A DNA stretch of 64,000 nucleotides from Myxococcales bacterium (GTDB taxonomy: Bacteria > Myxococcota_A > Polyangia > Fen-1088): NCBI GenBank assembly GCA_022184915.1, contig JAGTJU010000003.1, positions 186,001 to 250,000 on the forward strand, given 5' to 3'. The notes under the pieces are model-generated. The model was given only the letters and a program-made list of their open reading frames with translations, did no database searches and was not told where the DNA came from. Position 1 is the stretch's first letter; the number at the start of each line of letters is the position of its first letter. A program made the translations under genes and the position numbers. Below are positions 62,477 through 64,000 of this stretch, piece by piece.

Positions 62477-63424
62477 TTAGAGCGCAGCCGGGCGCATGCC
62501 CGCGTCCCGCAGCAGCGCCTGATCCTGTTCCACGTCGGGGTTGCCCGTGGTGAGCAGCTTCTCGCCGTAGAACACCGAGTTGGCACCGGCCAGGAAGCAC
62601 AGAAGCTGCGCTTCGCGTGACAGCCCCGTGCGCCCCGCCGATAGACGCACCTTCGCCTGGGGCATGAGAATGCGCGCCACGGCGATCGTGCGCACCAGGT
62701 CGAGCGGATCGGTGGCCGGCAGCGCCGCCAGCGGCGTGCCTTCCACGGGCACCAGCGTGTTGACGGGCACGCTCTCGGGCTGCGGGTCCAGATTCGCCAG
62801 CGTCATCAACATGGCGCACCGGTCGCGGACCGACTCGCCCATGCCGATGATGCCCCCGCAACACACGGTGACACCGGCCTTGCGAACGTTGCGAATGGTG
62901 GTGAGGCGATCCTCGTAGGTCCGGGTGCTGATGATCTTCCCGTAAAACTCGCGCGAGGTGTCCAGGTTGTGGTTGTAGGCGGTGAGCCCCGCGTCGGCCA
63001 GCCGCTGCGCCTGCGCCTCGGTCAGCATGCCCAGGGTCACACACGCCTCCATGCCCAGCTCCCGCACGCCGCGCACCATGCTGAGCACCGCATCGAAGGC
63101 TGGGCCTTCCTTCACCTCGCGCCAGGCGGCGCCCATGCAGAAGCGGGTGGCACCGGCCTCCCGCGCCCGGCGCGCCGAATCGAGCACCTCGTCCACCTTC
63201 AGCATGCGCTGCGGGTCGACCGCGGTTTCGTACTTCGAGGACTGGGGGCAGTAGGCGCAGTCCTCGGCGCATCCGCCCGTCTTGACCGACAAGAGGGTAC
63301 AAAGCTGCACCTCCTCGGGGCTGTGATGCGCCTCGTGCACGGCCTGCGCCTGCCGGATGAGGCGAGGCAAAGGCAGGTCGTAGAGCGCTTGAACCTCTTG
63401 CAGCGTGTAGTCTTGCCGAGTCAC
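62477..63424 (-). CDS. bioB: Biotin synthase
   Basis: A 315-residue radical-SAM enzyme that inserts sulfur into dethiobiotin. The [4Fe-4S] motif is [12 protein letters not shown] (CxxxCxxC). Other landmarks are [20 protein letters not shown] (read as [12 protein letters not shown]), [11 protein letters not shown], and [13 protein letters not shown] with the Arg that binds the second Fe-S cluster. Start is GTG at 63424. No other bio gene is adjacent. Upstream, GGAAC-ACACG-GTTCC (63444-63458) is a small dyad that might be an operator, without match to known BirA sites. Confidence 0.97.
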   Translation of the reverse strand: MTRQDYTLQEVQALYDLPLPRLIRQAQAVHEAHHSPEEVQLCTLLSVKTGGCAEDCAYCPQSSKYETAVDPQRMLKVDEVLDSARRAREAGATRFCMGAAWREVKEGPAFDAVLSMVRGVRELGMEACVTLGMLTEAQAQRLADAGLTAYNHNLDTSREFYGKIISTRTYEDRLTTIRNVRKAGVTVCCGGIIGMGESVRDRCAMLMTLANLDPQPESVPVNTLVPVEGTPLAALPATDPLDLVRTIAVARILMPQAKVRLSAGRTGLSREAQLLCFLAGANSVFYGEKLLTTGNPDVEQDQALLRDAGMRPAAL

Positions 63425-63662
63425 GCGCCCGTTTTAACAGGCGGAACACACGGTTCCAAGCCTCGTCTTGCAGGTCCGGGGGCGCGCCGCCTCCCGCGCG
63501 GTGCCGCACATGACACGAACCGCCCTGGCCAGGCAGGGCCCGTGCGGCCGCAGGGCGGCGGAAGGGGCGCCCGGGGCTAAAGAAGGGGCGGAAAACCCCC
63601 GAACTTTGGCTCGGGCCTCGGGCCTCCCCAAGGCCCCTCACCTCTCGGGGGACGGTTTCGCG

Positions 63663-64000
63663 GTGTCAGTTCAAGTCTTCTGCCCAAAGTGCGGCCGCGC
63701 TCAACCGGCGGCGCCCAATAACGCCGACGAACATCACAAGTGCGTCGCGTGCCAGCACGTCTTCTCCGCGAAGGGACGCCCCCAGCCGCTGCCCGAGCGG
63801 GTCTTGGCAGGCGGCGCCGCGGCGCTGGTCGCAGGCAGCCGCCAGGACCCGGAGCTGCCCGGACGCCCGCGGAGCACCAGCAACCTGCCCGCGCCGCGCG
63901 AAGCCATCCCCTCGCCCTCCCTGGGGGTGGCGCCCCCGCTGGTTCCTCCCCATCGGCCCACCCTCTCGGGGGTGGGGGGAGATCCCGACGTGCCCGCGCC
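63663..64000 (+). CDS. Zinc-ribbon protein, 5' part only
   Basis: The window ends inside this gene. It starts MSVQVFCPKCGRAQPAAPNN from a GTG at 63663 with a GGGGGA ribosome-binding site. Next is HHKCVACQHVFSAKGR, so two CxxC pairs form an MJ0042-type zinc ribbon. The following 70 residues are Pro/Ala/Ser-rich and disordered. Such N-termini occur on many Myxococcota regulators and envelope proteins whose main domain comes later. Function cannot be stated. Confidence 0.75.
   Translation, partial: MSVQVFCPKCGRAQPAAPNNADEHHKCVACQHVFSAKGRPQPLPERVLAGGAAALVAGSRQDPELPGRPRSTSNLPAPREAIPSPSLGVAPPLVPPHRPTLSGVGGDPDVPA

Noticed and set aside
63444-63458. BirA-type operator before bioB
   Set aside because: GGAAC-ACACG-GTTCC is a short dyad but does not match the known biotin operator pattern. 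It is mentioned with bioB only.

Overview
The window reads as ordinary chromosome of a GC-rich, gliding member of the Myxococcota. Four things point there. A gene block has the order and domain plan of the Myxococcus gltD-gltE-gltF-gltG gliding-motility genes. There is a C25 protease with a MYXO-CTERM-like sorting tail. Several secreted proteins have Gly-rich or Cys-rich designs typical of the group. High-GC codon use also produces very long antisense shadow frames. No rRNA, tRNA, CRISPR array, prophage or insertion sequence was recognised.

Layout. 1-13.6 kb is an exopolysaccharide (EPS) locus. It holds an aminosugar module (DegT aminotransferase, hexapeptide acyltransferase, SDR epimerase), a heparinase II/III-type lyase, a zincin with a small secreted partner, a family-4 glycosyltransferase, a WecA-type initiating transferase, a Wzy/ligase-TPR protein, a Wza-type export lipoprotein, a beta-barrel protein and a small periplasmic protein. 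13.9-23.5 kb is a leftward, tightly coupled Glt gliding block: a coiled-coil periplasmic protein, a split TPR protein, GltD, GltE, GltF and GltG. 24-26 kb is rplU-rpmA-obg. 26-30.4 kb has hisD, a stand-alone SctV/FlhA-type export gate and an isoaspartyl peptidase. 30.4-40 kb is a leftward run of an RND heavy-metal efflux trio, an unknown gene, two siroheme genes, ACT-malic enzyme and a PilZ protein. 40.2-48 kb is metabolic: hisIE, a DinG-like helicase, aldo/keto reductase, class II aldolase, HAD phosphatase, zinc alcohol dehydrogenase, acyltransferase and GT2. 48-64 kb is surface and regulatory: the DUF2341-LamG-C25 protease, PhyH dioxygenase with a divergent AraC regulator, XRE regulator, lipoproteins, a phosphatase-like/lamin-tail lipoprotein, a carbonic-anhydrase-related lipoprotein, plsY, bioB and the start of a zinc-ribbon protein.

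How parts work together. WecA would start the EPS repeat unit on undecaprenyl phosphate. The glycosyltransferases, aminosugar module and Wzy homologue would build and polymerise it, and the Wza-like protein with the barrel would export it. The Glt block would supply periplasmic and envelope parts of the gliding machine, but the AglRQS motor is not in the window. Convincing sigma70-like promoters lie before wecA, the EPS export operon, the glt operon, rplU and pilZ. The EPS and glt promoters carry unusual repeats.

The most notable anomaly is a set of frame breaks in four otherwise well-conserved genes: the TPR gene, gltE, the TolC-like efflux gene and the C25 protease. Three breaks are the same change, CTTG on the coding strand where the protein implies CTG. 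Sequencing or assembly error is the simplest explanation, but the pattern deserves a direct check. Other points of interest are a carbonic anhydrase homologue that has lost two of its three zinc ligands, an orphan type III export gate, and operator-like repeats in the EPS and glt promoter regions.
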